Positions 44,353 through 54,073 are shown, numbered from the stretch's first letter. The stretch is 64,000 nucleotides of DNA from Aureispira anguillae (GCF_026000115.1 NZ_AP026867.1:2325501-2389500), one strand, 5' to 3'. The notes: a model not told the origin generated them from the letters alone. Program-made: numbers and translations.

Positions 44353-46020
44353 ATGAAACTATTAACATTGCTATTTATTATAATTGTTTTTACAAGCAGT
44401 CCTAATCTTGCTCAAAAAGTAGATTACAACCATCACAACCATAGCTTGCATTGGGTCGAATTGACGGACAAAAACAAGACTCCTTATAGCATTTTTCGCC
44501 CGCAAGATTTTTTGTCTGCCAAAGCAATACTGCGCAGGGAGACAATGGGGATTCCGCTAGAAGAAAATGATCTTCCAATTACGCCTGCCTACATTCAAAA
44601 AATTAAATCGATGGGGGCTCCTATTCACGCCAAATCAAAATGGCTAAATTCATTAGCCATCCATACCAGAGATGAAGCACTATTAGAAGCCATTCGCAAA
44701 TTACCTTTTGTTAAGTCGGTAAAACCATTGGGCAAATATAGAAAAGTAAGTAAACCCATACTCAAAAAAAATCGTCCAGCAGTGGATCCTTCCAAACACG
44801 AAATTGATTATTATGGTCAAGCAGATAATCAAATCAAAATGCTAGGAGGCGATGTCTTGCACAATTATGGTTATACGGGCAAAGGGATTCATGTTGCCAT
44901 TTTTGATGGTGGTTTTTTAAATGTATATCGAATGCCAGTTTTTGATAGCATTTATGCCAACAATCGCTTATTGGGGACGCATGATTTTGTAGAAGGCGAT
45001 GATTTTGTCTACGAAGGTAGTTCTCACGGTACTAATGTATTGGCTTGTATGGGTTCCAAAGCTCCTCATTTAATTGTCGGAACGGCTCCCGATGCTTCTT
45101 ATTATTTATTTAAAACGGAAGATGTTAAAGGAGAATTTAGAGTGGAAGAGTTTAACTGGGTGGCTGCACTAGAGCATGCCGATAGTATTGGGGTTGATGT
45201 TATTAATTCATCCTTGGGATATACTGGCTTTAATGACTCTACCATGTCTTATAAATACCATCAATTAGATGGCAAAACAGCCTTGTGTAGTAGAGGTGCT
45301 GAAATTGGCGCATCTAAAGGGCTCTTGATTGTAAATAGTGCAGGAAACGAAGGGGATGGCAAATGGCATTACATTGGTACGCCTGCTGATGCCAAAGGCG
45401 TTTTGAGTGTTGCTGCGGTTCGCCCCAATGGAACAAGAGCCAGTTTTAGCTCTTGGGGTCCAACCGTAGATGGACGCATTAAACCCGATGTAGCCGCTCA
45501 GGGACGCTATACAGTTGTTGCTTCTATGGACAAGTACAATATCACTCGCACCAACGGAACTTCTTTTTCCTCTCCTGTTATGGCTGGGATGGTCGCTTCT
45601 CTAAAACAGGCCTTTCCAAACAAAACTAGTGAAGAAATCAAAGATGCCATTCGATTGAGCGGTAGCATTTCTTACCAACCCGATTCTTCCTTGGGTTATG
45701 GTATTCCCAATTTCTTTTTTGCCTACATGACAATGTTGGAGGCGAGTATCATTATTGATCATAAGGGGGGAATGTATTACACGCCCAAGCCCATCCAAGA
45801 GCAATTGCACTTATTTATAGAACAACGCAAACCTGCTTCCTTAAAAGTGACCATTTACGACAAAATGATGCAGGAGAAGTTCCAATATACAGGAGCAACA
45901 AAGGGCAAAGAAATTAAAGAAATTCGTCTTCCCAATGTTCGAGAATATCCTTCAGGGCTCTATATTATCAAAATAGAAGTAGATGCCTATCCTTATTGGG
46001 TAGAAATGGTAAAAGAGTGA
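44353..46020 (+). CDS. Subtilisin-family (S8) serine protease, paralogue
   Basis: This 555-residue secreted protease starts at ATG 44353 with a signal peptide (KLLTLLFIIIVFTSSPNLAQ). It is colinear with the preceding gene throughout, including the propeptide (LHWVELTDKNKTPYSIFRPQ) and the triad D185 (VAIFDGGF), H225 (SSHGTNV) and S404 (GTSFSSPVMAG). The C-terminus (KVTIYDKMMQEKFQYTGATK to the end) is a diverged T9SS-type sorting domain. Long identical stretches such as GTAPDASYYLFKTEDV show a tandem duplication. The two probably cleave different substrates after divergence. Confidence 0.88.
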   Translation: MKLLTLLFIIIVFTSSPNLAQKVDYNHHNHSLHWVELTDKNKTPYSIFRPQDFLSAKAILRRETMGIPLEENDLPITPAYIQKIKSMGAPIHAKSKWLNSLAIHTRDEALLEAIRKLPFVKSVKPLGKYRKVSKPILKKNRPAVDPSKHEIDYYGQADNQIKMLGGDVLHNYGYTGKGIHVAIFDGGFLNVYRMPVFDSIYANNRLLGTHDFVEGDDFVYEGSSHGTNVLACMGSKAPHLIVGTAPDASYYLFKTEDVKGEFRVEEFNWVAALEHADSIGVDVINSSLGYTGFNDSTMSYKYHQLDGKTALCSRGAEIGASKGLLIVNSAGNEGDGKWHYIGTPADAKGVLSVAAVRPNGTRASFSSWGPTVDGRIKPDVAAQGRYTVVASMDKYNITRTNGTSFSSPVMAGMVASLKQAFPNKTSEEIKDAIRLSGSISYQPDSSLGYGIPNFFFAYMTMLEASIIIDHKGGMYYTPKPIQEQLHLFIEQRKPASLKVTIYDKMMQEKFQYTGATKGKEIKEIRLPNVREYPSGLYIIKIEVDAYPYWVEMVKE

Positions 46021-46290
46021 TTAGAAATGGGTACTATGAGTGGTGTTCTTTATTAATCTGTAGCGACAAACCTCATTGTTTCTTTTTATTGAAGTGAACA
46101 TTGGAAGTTTTAATCTAACATCCCCATTTTAGAGACAAAATCGCAAAAACGGGATAATCAACACCTCTTGTTCTTTTTGCATTAGCTTCGCTGCTACTCC
46201 GTGGTGTTATTTTAAAACTTTTTATTGCAAATAATAGCATCAAAAACACTTGGAACAATACATTTATTTTACCACTAAAACCCCCTATTT

Positions 46291-47175
46291 ATGTATCTAA
46301 ATAAAGCAAAAACAATCCTAAAGGAAATAAATCCTATCTTAGAAAAACAATTACTTCCTTGTTCTATTGATGAAGTCCTACAACTGGAAAAAATTATCCA
46401 GACCAAACTACCACTTGCTCTTAAAGAATTTCTCTTGTGGATGGGTAAAGGTCCTTCTGATATTTTATGTGGGAGTGATTTTTTCTATAACTGTTGGATG
46501 AATAATGACTTTTTAGATTGGGCGCAAGAATTGCTTGAAGAAAATAAAACTTCAACAGATGTCATCCAAGAATCTTTTATTCTATTATTCCACCAAGGCT
46601 ATTATTTTCAATTTATTCCATTGAACCAAGGAGATAACCCTCCTGTTTTTGAGTATTTGGAAGGGAAAAAAATAAGAAAACTACATGCTTCATTTTCTAC
46701 ATACATTGAAGAGTCTATAGTAAAAGAAAATTGCCAGCTCCCTACTTCTCTATGGATTGATTTAGAAGAAGACTTAACTAATCATAATTCATTAGATGAA
46801 AAAATAGAATCAATAAGCTTCAACACCTTCCAAACCTCTAGTTTACCAAAGAAAATTTTTGATTTTATCAACCTAAAAGAATTAGACTTAAGGGGCTTAG
46901 GGTTAAAACTTCTATCCCCCAAAATAGAAAACTTAGTCCATCTAAAATTACTAAATATCAATTCCAACCATTTAGAAAACCTTCCTAAAGAGCTTTTTGC
47001 CTTATCAAACCTAGAACAGCTTTATTTATCTTCCAATCGCTTAAAAAAAATACCGCCAGAAATCAAAGAGTTAAAAAAACTTAAGAGCTTAAGTATAAAT
47101 GGAAATTTACTGAACAAAAAACAGATCGATGAATTACAGACAATGCTAAAAGGAGTAGACATTTATCACGGATAA
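46291..47175 (+). CDS. SMI1/KNR4-like domain plus leucine-rich repeats
   Basis: This 294-residue cytoplasmic protein has an N-terminal SMI1/KNR4 (SUKH superfamily) domain (about 15-155): IDEVLQLEKIIQTKLPLALKEFL, an aromatic-rich middle, then FQFIPLNQGDNPPVFEYLEG. Four or five leucine-rich repeats follow (about 190-290: LKELDLRGLGLKLLSPKIENL, LEQLYLSSNRLKKIPPEI). SUKH domains are common as immunity proteins against polymorphic toxins, and LRRs add a binding surface. No toxin gene is adjacent, so an immunity role is only a possibility. A weakly hairpinned 270-bp gap precedes it. Confidence 0.75.
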   Translation: MYLNKAKTILKEINPILEKQLLPCSIDEVLQLEKIIQTKLPLALKEFLLWMGKGPSDILCGSDFFYNCWMNNDFLDWAQELLEENKTSTDVIQESFILLFHQGYYFQFIPLNQGDNPPVFEYLEGKKIRKLHASFSTYIEESIVKENCQLPTSLWIDLEEDLTNHNSLDEKIESISFNTFQTSSLPKKIFDFINLKELDLRGLGLKLLSPKIENLVHLKLLNINSNHLENLPKELFALSNLEQLYLSSNRLKKIPPEIKELKKLKSLSINGNLLNKKQIDELQTMLKGVDIYHG

Positions 47176-47300
47176 CTATTAGTAATAATATTCATGACCA
47201 TCATATTTCATAAACCTACATTAACATAAAATTCTTCTTTTTCTATAAAAAAAGCACTATTTTATGCTTCTATTTTTCACCTTCTAAAGGCATGCTATAC

Positions 47301-48635
47301 ATGAAAAAAGTTCCGATTATCCCAGCCGATCATTGGTTTATGAGAAACTCCTTGGTCATTCTAAAAGATCCGCTTGCTTTTTTTATAAAAATGTTTGCTG
47401 AATATGGTGATATTTACGATGTCAATTCCAATTTTTTCACCATTTATGTCGTTGCCAATCCTGCTTATATTCAAGAAATTATGGTCAGCAACAAGAAGGA
47501 TTATGCCAAGAGTGATGATTATAAAATTCTAAAATATTCTTTGGGAAATGGCTTATTAACCAGTGAAGGGGATTTTTGGAAAAAACAGCGGCGCATTGCT
47601 CAACCTGCCTTTTATAGAGACAGTATGAAGCTGCTGTTGGATACCATGATTGCTTCTACCCAAGCTACCATCCAAACATGGAAATCCAAAAAACAAGTAC
47701 AATTAACCGACGAAATGCATTTTTTGACGCTTGATATTGTCACCAAATGCTTGTTTGGAACCACCTTAGAAAGTGATTATAGCAAAATTCAAGAATCCAT
47801 TACCATTGGCAATGAATATTTGGCTGAAAAAATCATGAAGCCGTTTACGCCTCCCATTTGGTTGCCCACTGCCAAAACTAAGCGTTACAAAAAATCTAGA
47901 AAATACAGCAGTGATGTTATCTTAGACATTATCAAAAAGCGAGAAAAAGACAGCACAGAACATCACGATTTGTTGAGTATGTTAATGAATGCTCAGGATC
48001 AGGATACGGGAGAAAAAATGAGCCCTCAACAGCTAAAAGATGAGTCCATGACCATTTTTGTAGCTGGTCATGAGACGACTGCCAATGCACTCAGTTGGAC
48101 TTTTTATTTATTGGTTCAACATCCCGACAAGCTACAATTGCTTTTGGATGAAATTGAGACGGTACTTCAAGGAGAAGTTCCCAATTTTCAAAGCTTAAAA
48201 GAGCTTAGCTATACTCAAATGGTTATCGAAGAAGCCATGCGTATCTATCCGCCAGCTTGGTCTATTGGTCGCAAAGTAGCCCAAGATACCACCTTAGATG
48301 GCTATCCTCTAAAAAAAGACATCCGCCTAATTTTAGATGTTTATACCTTACACAGACATCCCGACTACTGGGAAAACCCCAATAATTTTGAGCCCGAACG
48401 CTTCTCCCCAGAGCGAAAAAAACAACGCCATAAATATGCTTATATTCCATTTGGCGCAGGGCAGCGGATGTGTATTGGGAATAACTTTGCACTCATGGAA
48501 ATGAAAGTTGTTTTGGTGCTGTTGTTGCAACATTTTGAGCTAAAATTGGCTAAAAATGCTCCTGAAGTAGTCCCTGAACCGCTCATTACCTTACGCCCTA
48601 AAAATGGTATCTTAATGGATATTGCCCCTCGCTAA
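47301..48635 (+). CDS. Cytochrome P450
   Basis: This 444-residue haem monooxygenase is soluble, with no membrane anchor. It has the I-helix motif FVAGHETTANA, the K-helix ExxR in EEAMRIYPP, the PERF segment (FEPERFSPER), and the haem loop PFGAGQRMCIGNNFA with the axial cysteine at about 391. The overall pattern is of the CYP4/CYP102-like bacterial fatty-acid or terpene hydroxylase group. No reductase or ferredoxin gene is adjacent. ATG 47301 is used; an ATG three codons earlier at 47292 is equally open. Confidence 0.92.
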   Translation: MKKVPIIPADHWFMRNSLVILKDPLAFFIKMFAEYGDIYDVNSNFFTIYVVANPAYIQEIMVSNKKDYAKSDDYKILKYSLGNGLLTSEGDFWKKQRRIAQPAFYRDSMKLLLDTMIASTQATIQTWKSKKQVQLTDEMHFLTLDIVTKCLFGTTLESDYSKIQESITIGNEYLAEKIMKPFTPPIWLPTAKTKRYKKSRKYSSDVILDIIKKREKDSTEHHDLLSMLMNAQDQDTGEKMSPQQLKDESMTIFVAGHETTANALSWTFYLLVQHPDKLQLLLDEIETVLQGEVPNFQSLKELSYTQMVIEEAMRIYPPAWSIGRKVAQDTTLDGYPLKKDIRLILDVYTLHRHPDYWENPNNFEPERFSPERKKQRHKYAYIPFGAGQRMCIGNNFALMEMKVVLVLLLQHFELKLAKNAPEVVPEPLITLRPKNGILMDIAPR

Positions 48636-48639
48636 AATA

Positions 48640-48655
48640 GGGGGATTAATCCCCC
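48640..48655. terminator. Short GC hairpin between convergent genes
   Basis: GGGGGATTAATCCCCC is a perfect palindrome spanning the junction of the P450 gene and the convergent minus-strand gene, whose stop codon (48646-48648) lies within it. It has no T-run. It may act as a bidirectional transcript end. Confidence 0.45.
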
Positions 48656-49404
48656 AGAATTGGCGCAAAAATATCTTCGTCCCAACCGCCTTCTTGCCAA
48701 GTTTGATAACTTTTGATATTGGTAATTGCAATATCGGCAATGCCTGCATTATGATTTTGAGCAATTTTAGCTCCTGAAGCTAAGGTTTTCCAGTTTTCCC
48801 AAGATACCTCAATTCCCCCAATAGGAATGATTCCAACCCACATTCGCCAAGCCTTAGGCAAACCGTCCTCATTCAGCATCCAAAGATAAGAATCTCCTGG
48901 CGTTACTCCCCCTGTAGGATACGTAACCAACAAGCCCTTTGTGCCATCTTCTAAATCAACTGCTCTTAATTCAGGATTTCCATTTCGAATTTGTACATAG
49001 CCGTTCATCCAAAAAGCATCGTTGGTAAAATAAGAATAAGCGGTTTCTAGAATGCTTGGGTCTTCGGCTTGTTCCTGTCCATCTCTATAGATTTTTCCTT
49101 TCATGGTATTGGGATTTAATAAAACACTATAATCTTTCCAAGACACCTTTACTAAATGGCGTTTTTTGTCCCATACAAAGTCGTGCATTCCTACAAATGT
49201 CCATTCTACGTAATTGGTAGAATCCCAAGCTTCCTGATTAACGGCTTGCAACATTTTATTGGCCAATGCTTCTGCTTCCGCTCCTTGTTTTCCTTCTGGA
49301 AGGGGTTGGTTGTAAACTAAATAAAGTACAGCAAAAGCAACCAATAATAAAGCAATAACAATCCCTAATGCTTTTAATAATCTTTTTCCTATTTTCTTAA
49401 TCAT
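48646..49404 (-). CDS. Membrane-anchored protein of unknown function
   Basis: This 252-residue protein starts at ATG 49404, whose product begins with a basic stretch and one membrane helix (about 14-32, IVIALLLVAFAVLYLVYN). The rest is a soluble beta-rich domain with many Trp residues: YVEWTFVGMHDFVWDKKRHL, VSWKDYSVLLNPNTMKG, and SWENWKTLASGAKIAQNHN. I have seen similar uncharacterised Bacteroidota proteins but cannot name a family. A long N-terminal extension that would start at 49500 is rejected because it adds a second, unrelated hydrophobic segment. Confidence 0.6.
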   Translation of the reverse strand: MIKKIGKRLLKALGIVIALLLVAFAVLYLVYNQPLPEGKQGAEAEALANKMLQAVNQEAWDSTNYVEWTFVGMHDFVWDKKRHLVKVSWKDYSVLLNPNTMKGKIYRDGQEQAEDPSILETAYSYFTNDAFWMNGYVQIRNGNPELRAVDLEDGTKGLLVTYPTGGVTPGDSYLWMLNEDGLPKAWRMWVGIIPIGGIEVSWENWKTLASGAKIAQNHNAGIADIAITNIKSYQTWQEGGWDEDIFAPILGD

Positions 49405-49576
49405 AATTGATTTTTGGTGAGGTGAATGTGTTTTTATATTTTTAGCATACAAATAAAATACTATTATACAACCAAAACAGATAAAACAGTACAGCACCAT
49501 AAAAGTTTAATCCTAGATCTACTTTTTTTGGTAGAAAAAAATAGTTATTGGAAGCCCCTAGGCTGCAACCTAGAAT

Positions 49577-50029
49577 CTAAGCTTCTTTTTTTATCATATT
49601 GTCTTTGCTTCGGTATACCACAACCATCATAAAAACACATAAAAAACCGATTAGTAAAAGCATGCCGCCAATAAATAGAGCCGAAGTGTCATTAATTGTT
49701 ACTTCTTGGGGAGCATTGGGATTATACACCACCTCTATTTTTTTGCCCATTACACAGTAAGAATCGTAAGCAGCAACAACTGTCGTTCTATACGCATCAT
49801 AACTCAACATCAAATGGCAATCTCCATCATTGTATGCCGTTGATTCTTTTACAAAGTCAACCACTGTTGCCACTGTTTTTACCCCATTGCTTAAAAAACG
49901 TTGTGTCGTCACATAGTGCTGAGCTCCTGTTATCATCAAAAACAGTCCGATTAACAACAATGCTATTTCTAATTTGTGTTGTTTCCAATTGAACAGACAT
50001 TCTCTAACTGTATTTCCAATGCCTTGCAT
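49577..50029 (-). CDS. DUF3592-family membrane protein
   Basis: This 150-residue protein has two membrane helices (about 20-38 and 117-139) around a soluble domain of the DUF3592 type: GVKTVATVVDFVKESTA, a strand-rich middle, and GKKIEVVYNPNAPQEVTI. The family is of unknown function. It starts 24 bp after the apolipoprotein N-acyltransferase stop and is probably the last gene of that operon. Confidence 0.8.
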   Translation of the reverse strand: MQGIGNTVRECLFNWKQHKLEIALLLIGLFLMITGAQHYVTTQRFLSNGVKTVATVVDFVKESTAYNDGDCHLMLSYDAYRTTVVAAYDSYCVMGKKIEVVYNPNAPQEVTINDTSALFIGGMLLLIGFLCVFMMVVVYRSKDNMIKKEA

Positions 50030-50053
50030 AAGTGGTGGTTTTTGTAGTTTACA

Positions 50054-51856
50054 TTATTGTTCTTTGCCTCTCAAACCATTTGACAACATAGAAACCAACA
50101 ACCAAATTGAAACCAAAATAGAAACTCGTCCTATCAAGTCACCATAACGTGTATAAAAAGTGGTTTTGTCATTGAGGTAAATATCATCTCGAATAGCAAT
50201 AGGCTCATCATAGTTAGAAGCACGATAAACATCGCCTCTACTATTGATAAAACAAGAGATTCCTGTATTGGCAGAACGAACCACATAACGCCTATTTTCT
50301 ATGGCCCGCAAAGAAGATAAGTATAAGTGTTGTCGATGTCCTATGCTATTGTCCCACCAACCATCATTGGTAATGACAAATAAGGCTTCTGCTCCTTCTT
50401 TTACATAATCCGTTACATAATCGCCATAAATTGATTCATAACAAATCAAAGGTCCTACTTTGCCATATTTAGAGGAAAATACAGCTCGCTGATCTTGGGT
50501 TCCTAAACTTAGCCCAGGTGCGCCTCCCAAATCTAAGATAAGGCTCTTAAAAAAGGAAATATTCCCAATATAAGGCATACTCTCTGCTCCAGGTACTAAT
50601 TTTGATTTTTTGTAATAAGGAATAGATTGGCTTTCTGTATTCAACTGAATCGCTGCGTTGTGGGAATCGAAATATTCACAAGAATTCTGTTTACCACCAC
50701 AATAAGTATAAACATGAGGTGGGTGCTTCTCTCCCTTTTTGTAGTAAATATAAGCGCTTAGACCTGTTATAATATTTAAATGATCGTATTTAGCATTAAA
50801 TGCTTTTAGTTTTTGGATGATGGGAGAAGCCTCTAGTTTGTTTGCCTCAAGCCTTCTGAAAGAAGTTTCAGGGAATAATACATAGGCGGTTTTATTCGTC
50901 ACTCCTTCCTCTGTTAGCTTAATAAACTGTTTCAGTTGTTCTTCTTGTGGAATGTTAAATTTTTCGTAATGTGGTTCATAATTAGGCTGCACACTAAGCA
51001 CTTCAACAGATTTGGCAGTTGTTACCTCATAATTGTAATAGATTCCCAAAGAAATAATAAGGGGCAATAATACAACAATAAGCGGGCGAATTAGAGCAGT
51101 CCCCCATGAAAAATTGTCTTCTTTTTTTAGGTAAGAAAACAAAATATTTGCCAGCCAAATATTAAGGACTAAAATCCATAAAGAGCCACCAAAAACACCT
51201 GTAAATTCATACCATTGAACCAAAGAAGGTAGATGGGCAAAACTATTTCCCAAGGTCAACCAAGGCCAAGAAATGTCCCAAGTCATGTGCCCAATCTCAA
51301 AGGTCATCCAATAACTAACAAAGCCTAAGTTAGCGGCCCGTTGCCCCATATTTTTTTTCGTAACGTGATAGAACACGAAGGGAATGCACATAAAAATAGC
51401 ATTGAGCGTATTGCCCAACATCCCTGCAATAAAAGAACTATTTTGAATCCACCAAGTGCTTAATAAGTTCCAAATTAGAAAACTATTAAAGGCAAATTTA
51501 AACACCGTCCATTTGGAATGCTTCACCTTGGCTTCCGTTATAATATGCTCAACCCAAAGCAAGGGAACAAAACCAACAAACATCAAAAAGAAAGTAGGCA
51601 TGGGCATAAAACCTCCTGCCAGTAAAACACCTGAGGCACAACTGGCCAATAACAATTGGTTCGCCTGAGGCAACGGAGTTCTCATACCTCCAAACAACGC
51701 TAAAATTCCTCCCCACAAAAACAACCAAAACCACAATACTCGTTGTCCCCACAACTGTTTTTGGTGGTATAAATTCATTAAATCATAACCCAAATAAGCA
51801 GCAATTAATAAGCAGACAACTCCTATTATTAACCTTGCTTGTCTTTCTTTTTTCAT
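50054..51856 (-). CDS. lnt: Apolipoprotein N-acyltransferase
   Basis: This 600-residue inner-membrane enzyme transfers a third acyl chain to the N-terminal cysteine of lipoproteins in the periplasm. About six N-terminal helices precede a nitrilase-like catalytic domain with the Glu-Lys-Cys triad: E330 (LFPETSFRR), K419 (KKSKLVPGAES) and C472 (GPLICYESIYGDY). This fits the many lipoproteins in the window. It lies 20 bp downstream of the FecCD-type permease gene and is probably co-transcribed with the uptake pair. Confidence 0.9.
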   Translation of the reverse strand: MKKERQARLIIGVVCLLIAAYLGYDLMNLYHQKQLWGQRVLWFWLFLWGGILALFGGMRTPLPQANQLLLASCASGVLLAGGFMPMPTFFLMFVGFVPLLWVEHIITEAKVKHSKWTVFKFAFNSFLIWNLLSTWWIQNSSFIAGMLGNTLNAIFMCIPFVFYHVTKKNMGQRAANLGFVSYWMTFEIGHMTWDISWPWLTLGNSFAHLPSLVQWYEFTGVFGGSLWILVLNIWLANILFSYLKKEDNFSWGTALIRPLIVVLLPLIISLGIYYNYEVTTAKSVEVLSVQPNYEPHYEKFNIPQEEQLKQFIKLTEEGVTNKTAYVLFPETSFRRLEANKLEASPIIQKLKAFNAKYDHLNIITGLSAYIYYKKGEKHPPHVYTYCGGKQNSCEYFDSHNAAIQLNTESQSIPYYKKSKLVPGAESMPYIGNISFFKSLILDLGGAPGLSLGTQDQRAVFSSKYGKVGPLICYESIYGDYVTDYVKEGAEALFVITNDGWWDNSIGHRQHLYLSSLRAIENRRYVVRSANTGISCFINSRGDVYRASNYDEPIAIRDDIYLNDKTTFYTRYGDLIGRVSILVSIWLLVSMLSNGLRGKEQ

Positions 51857-51876
51857 TCTATTTTTTTAGTTGTGTA

Positions 51877-52893
51877 TTATACTGTTTGTTTGGATAATAC
51901 AATATAAATAACCATTGGCGCTCCCAAAAAGGAAGTGACAACATTTATTGGTAGCATCTGATCACTTCCTGGTAATTGTGCAATGAATTGGCAAAATAAC
52001 AAAGTTATCATTCCCAGCAAAATTGTTCCGATTAATAAGGTCAAATGCTGATGGGTTTGAAAAAGCATTCTAGCCAAATGAGGCACTGCAATACCAACAA
52101 AGGCTATGGGGCCACAAAAGGCGGTTATTCCTCCTGCCAAAATTGCGGTAACTAAAATGATTTTTTGCTGCGCTTGTCTTACATGAACGCCCATGCTCAA
52201 AGCATACTGCTCTCCTAGCAAAAGGGCATCCAAGGACTTTGTCAAACCAAAAGTCAACCCCAATACAGCCATGCAAATTGGCAGCAATAGCTTTAATTCT
52301 TCCCAAGTTACTCCTGTTAAGCTCCCCATTGACCAAAGAACAAATTGCTGCAAAGCCTGTTGACTACTAAAGTATTGCAATAAGGAAACAATAGCGCTAG
52401 TAGCACTCCCAAACATTAAACCTAAAATAAGTAAGGTATTAATGTCTGAAATTCGCCAAGAGACCAACATCAACAAAAAAAGCACCAAGCCTGCGCCCAA
52501 CATTGCCATTATAATAAGCATCCAATTGCTAGTCCCTAAATTCGCAAACAAAGCAAAGGAACTTAACCAACCTGTTGCCAAAATGAACAAAGCTACTCCT
52601 AGCGATGCACCAGAACTAATTCCTAACACAAACGGTCCAGCAATAGGATTTCTAAAAAAAGTTTGCATCAGCAAGCCACTGACGCCTAAACTTGCACCAC
52701 TAATCAAAGCAGCCAAAATTTTTGGCATTCTAAAATCCCACACGATTGTAACATCACTCTTCTGCGAAGAATTGCCCAGCAAAACATCCAAAATTCGATG
52801 GAGTGGAATCTCTACAGATCCCCAAATTAGGTTTAGCCAAAAAAACAGCAGCAAAACAAAAAAAAGAAAACCTATTTTTAACGTTGTAGACAC
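51877..52893 (-). CDS. FecCD/BtuC-family ABC permease
   Basis: This 338-residue permease has about nine or ten membrane helices and the family motifs of iron-siderophore, haem or cobalamin importers: DFRMPKILAALISGASLGVSG, GPFVLGISSGASLGV, and GGITAFCGPIAFVGIAVPHL. It works with the substrate-binding lipoprotein upstream (14-bp gap). No ATP-binding subunit gene lies in the operon, where apolipoprotein N-acyltransferase comes next instead. The ATPase may be elsewhere or shared. Confidence 0.88.
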   Translation of the reverse strand: MSTTLKIGFLFFVLLLFFWLNLIWGSVEIPLHRILDVLLGNSSQKSDVTIVWDFRMPKILAALISGASLGVSGLLMQTFFRNPIAGPFVLGISSGASLGVALFILATGWLSSFALFANLGTSNWMLIIMAMLGAGLVLFLLMLVSWRISDINTLLILGLMFGSATSAIVSLLQYFSSQQALQQFVLWSMGSLTGVTWEELKLLLPICMAVLGLTFGLTKSLDALLLGEQYALSMGVHVRQAQQKIILVTAILAGGITAFCGPIAFVGIAVPHLARMLFQTHQHLTLLIGTILLGMITLLFCQFIAQLPGSDQMLPINVVTSFLGAPMVIYIVLSKQTV

Positions 52894-52907
52894 TCTATTT
52901 TATTAGT

Positions 52908-54044
52908 TTAAAGCTGTTTGTAATAAAATAAGCTATCGGCAGATACCACTTCATCATGAAAAATATGGATCATGTCTTTTAGAACCCGATGGGGTTGAAC
53001 AATCGCTGATTCAAAAATATCTGAGCCGCCATTATCGCTCGCTCGTTTATAATAATTATAGAGCCTCCCTTCTTGAAAAGCCTTAAAATCTTGATACTTT
53101 TGTTCTGCTTTCCCTAAGGCTTCCTTAGTCGATATATGAGACATATTGATCCAATAATCAACCTCCAAAGCTTTGGCATAAACTGCTTCAAAATCTAATG
53201 GAACTCCGCTAACCGTTTGGTCTTGTTCCCATAGGTATTTTGCCCCAGCATCTTTAATAAAAGTAGCCATTAGGCTCTTTCCTCCTGCAACGTACCAAGT
53301 TCCTTTGTATACAGCCCCTGTCAAAACAGTTGGTTGTTTGGCGCATCCTGCTGCCTTTTCTTTGAGGGTTTGATATTGCTGGGCAATCTTTTCAAATTTA
53401 GATTGAGCGAGTTCTTCTTTGCCCAAAAGGTAGGCGACAAACAAAGCCCATTCTGCTCGTCCCAAAGGCGTTGTTTCCATAAAATCGGATAGCATTACAG
53501 GGGGAATATCCATCTCTTTAAACTTTTTGTACATTTCTTGATCTCCGATGCTATAGACCAAAGCGATATCGGCATTTGTTGTCAGTGCTTTTTCATAGTC
53601 AATTGTATTCGTCCCTCCTATTTCTACAATTGTTTTGTCCTCTATTTTTTTTCGAATCAATGGGTTATAAATATACCCCCCATTTGCCACAGCAACAATT
53701 TTATCACCAGCTTCCAAAAAGTCCAAATAAGCTATATCGACCGTACTGCTGCAAATTATTCGCTCTACAGGAACTGGAATTTTTAAGGCATTAGGATGGG
53801 TCGTTGGCGCTGCCTCATTTTTGGGATAAAGCAGGTATTGAAATTGTTCTTTTGAGTTTTTCCAAGCAGACTTTATCGTTAAAATTGTATGCTTCCCCTC
53901 TTTTTCTATTTCAAAATTAGTAGCATGGCTCAACAAAACTGCTTTTTTATCCAACTGATTATCAGACACAGGTGGCAACTCAGGAGTAGAATTGGTACAG
54001 CTTATTAAAAAAAACAGGCAAAAAGCAAAAAAGTAAATTGGCAT
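52908..54044 (-). CDS. FecB/BtuF-type substrate-binding lipoprotein
   Basis: This 378-residue lipoprotein starts at ATG 54044 (MPIYFFAFCLFFLISCTNS, lipobox LISC). The upstream in-frame extension is rejected because it precedes a good lipoprotein signal. The periplasmic binding fold of iron-siderophore/cobalamin type is seen in RIICSSTVDIAYLDFLEAGD, GGTNTIDYEKALTTNADIAL and SDFMETTPLGRAEWALFVAYL. It delivers substrate to the FecCD-type permease. A role in taking up the siderophore of region 1 is possible but not shown; no cobalamin riboswitch was seen upstream. Confidence 0.85.
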   Translation of the reverse strand: MPIYFFAFCLFFLISCTNSTPELPPVSDNQLDKKAVLLSHATNFEIEKEGKHTILTIKSAWKNSKEQFQYLLYPKNEAAPTTHPNALKIPVPVERIICSSTVDIAYLDFLEAGDKIVAVANGGYIYNPLIRKKIEDKTIVEIGGTNTIDYEKALTTNADIALVYSIGDQEMYKKFKEMDIPPVMLSDFMETTPLGRAEWALFVAYLLGKEELAQSKFEKIAQQYQTLKEKAAGCAKQPTVLTGAVYKGTWYVAGGKSLMATFIKDAGAKYLWEQDQTVSGVPLDFEAVYAKALEVDYWINMSHISTKEALGKAEQKYQDFKAFQEGRLYNYYKRASDNGGSDIFESAIVQPHRVLKDMIHIFHDEVVSADSLFYYKQL

Positions 54045-54065
54045 AAGTTGATATTTTTTGTGGCA

Positions 54066-54073
54066 CAAAAATA
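54066..54073 (-). promoter_or_regulatory. Probable -7 box of the uptake operon
   Basis: Read on the minus strand, TATTTTTG matches the TAnnTTTG consensus and ends 21 nt before ATG 54044. No good -33 TTTG was found at the expected distance. No copy of the ATTTAG-N-CTAAAT palindrome is seen here, unlike the siderophore operon. Confidence 0.4.

Noticed and set aside
46160-46208. AACACC/GGTGTT pair around a segment with GCTGCTACTCCG
   Set aside because: Only a 6-bp match with no consistent centre or second copy. It resembles the TACTCCG family only by one short word.
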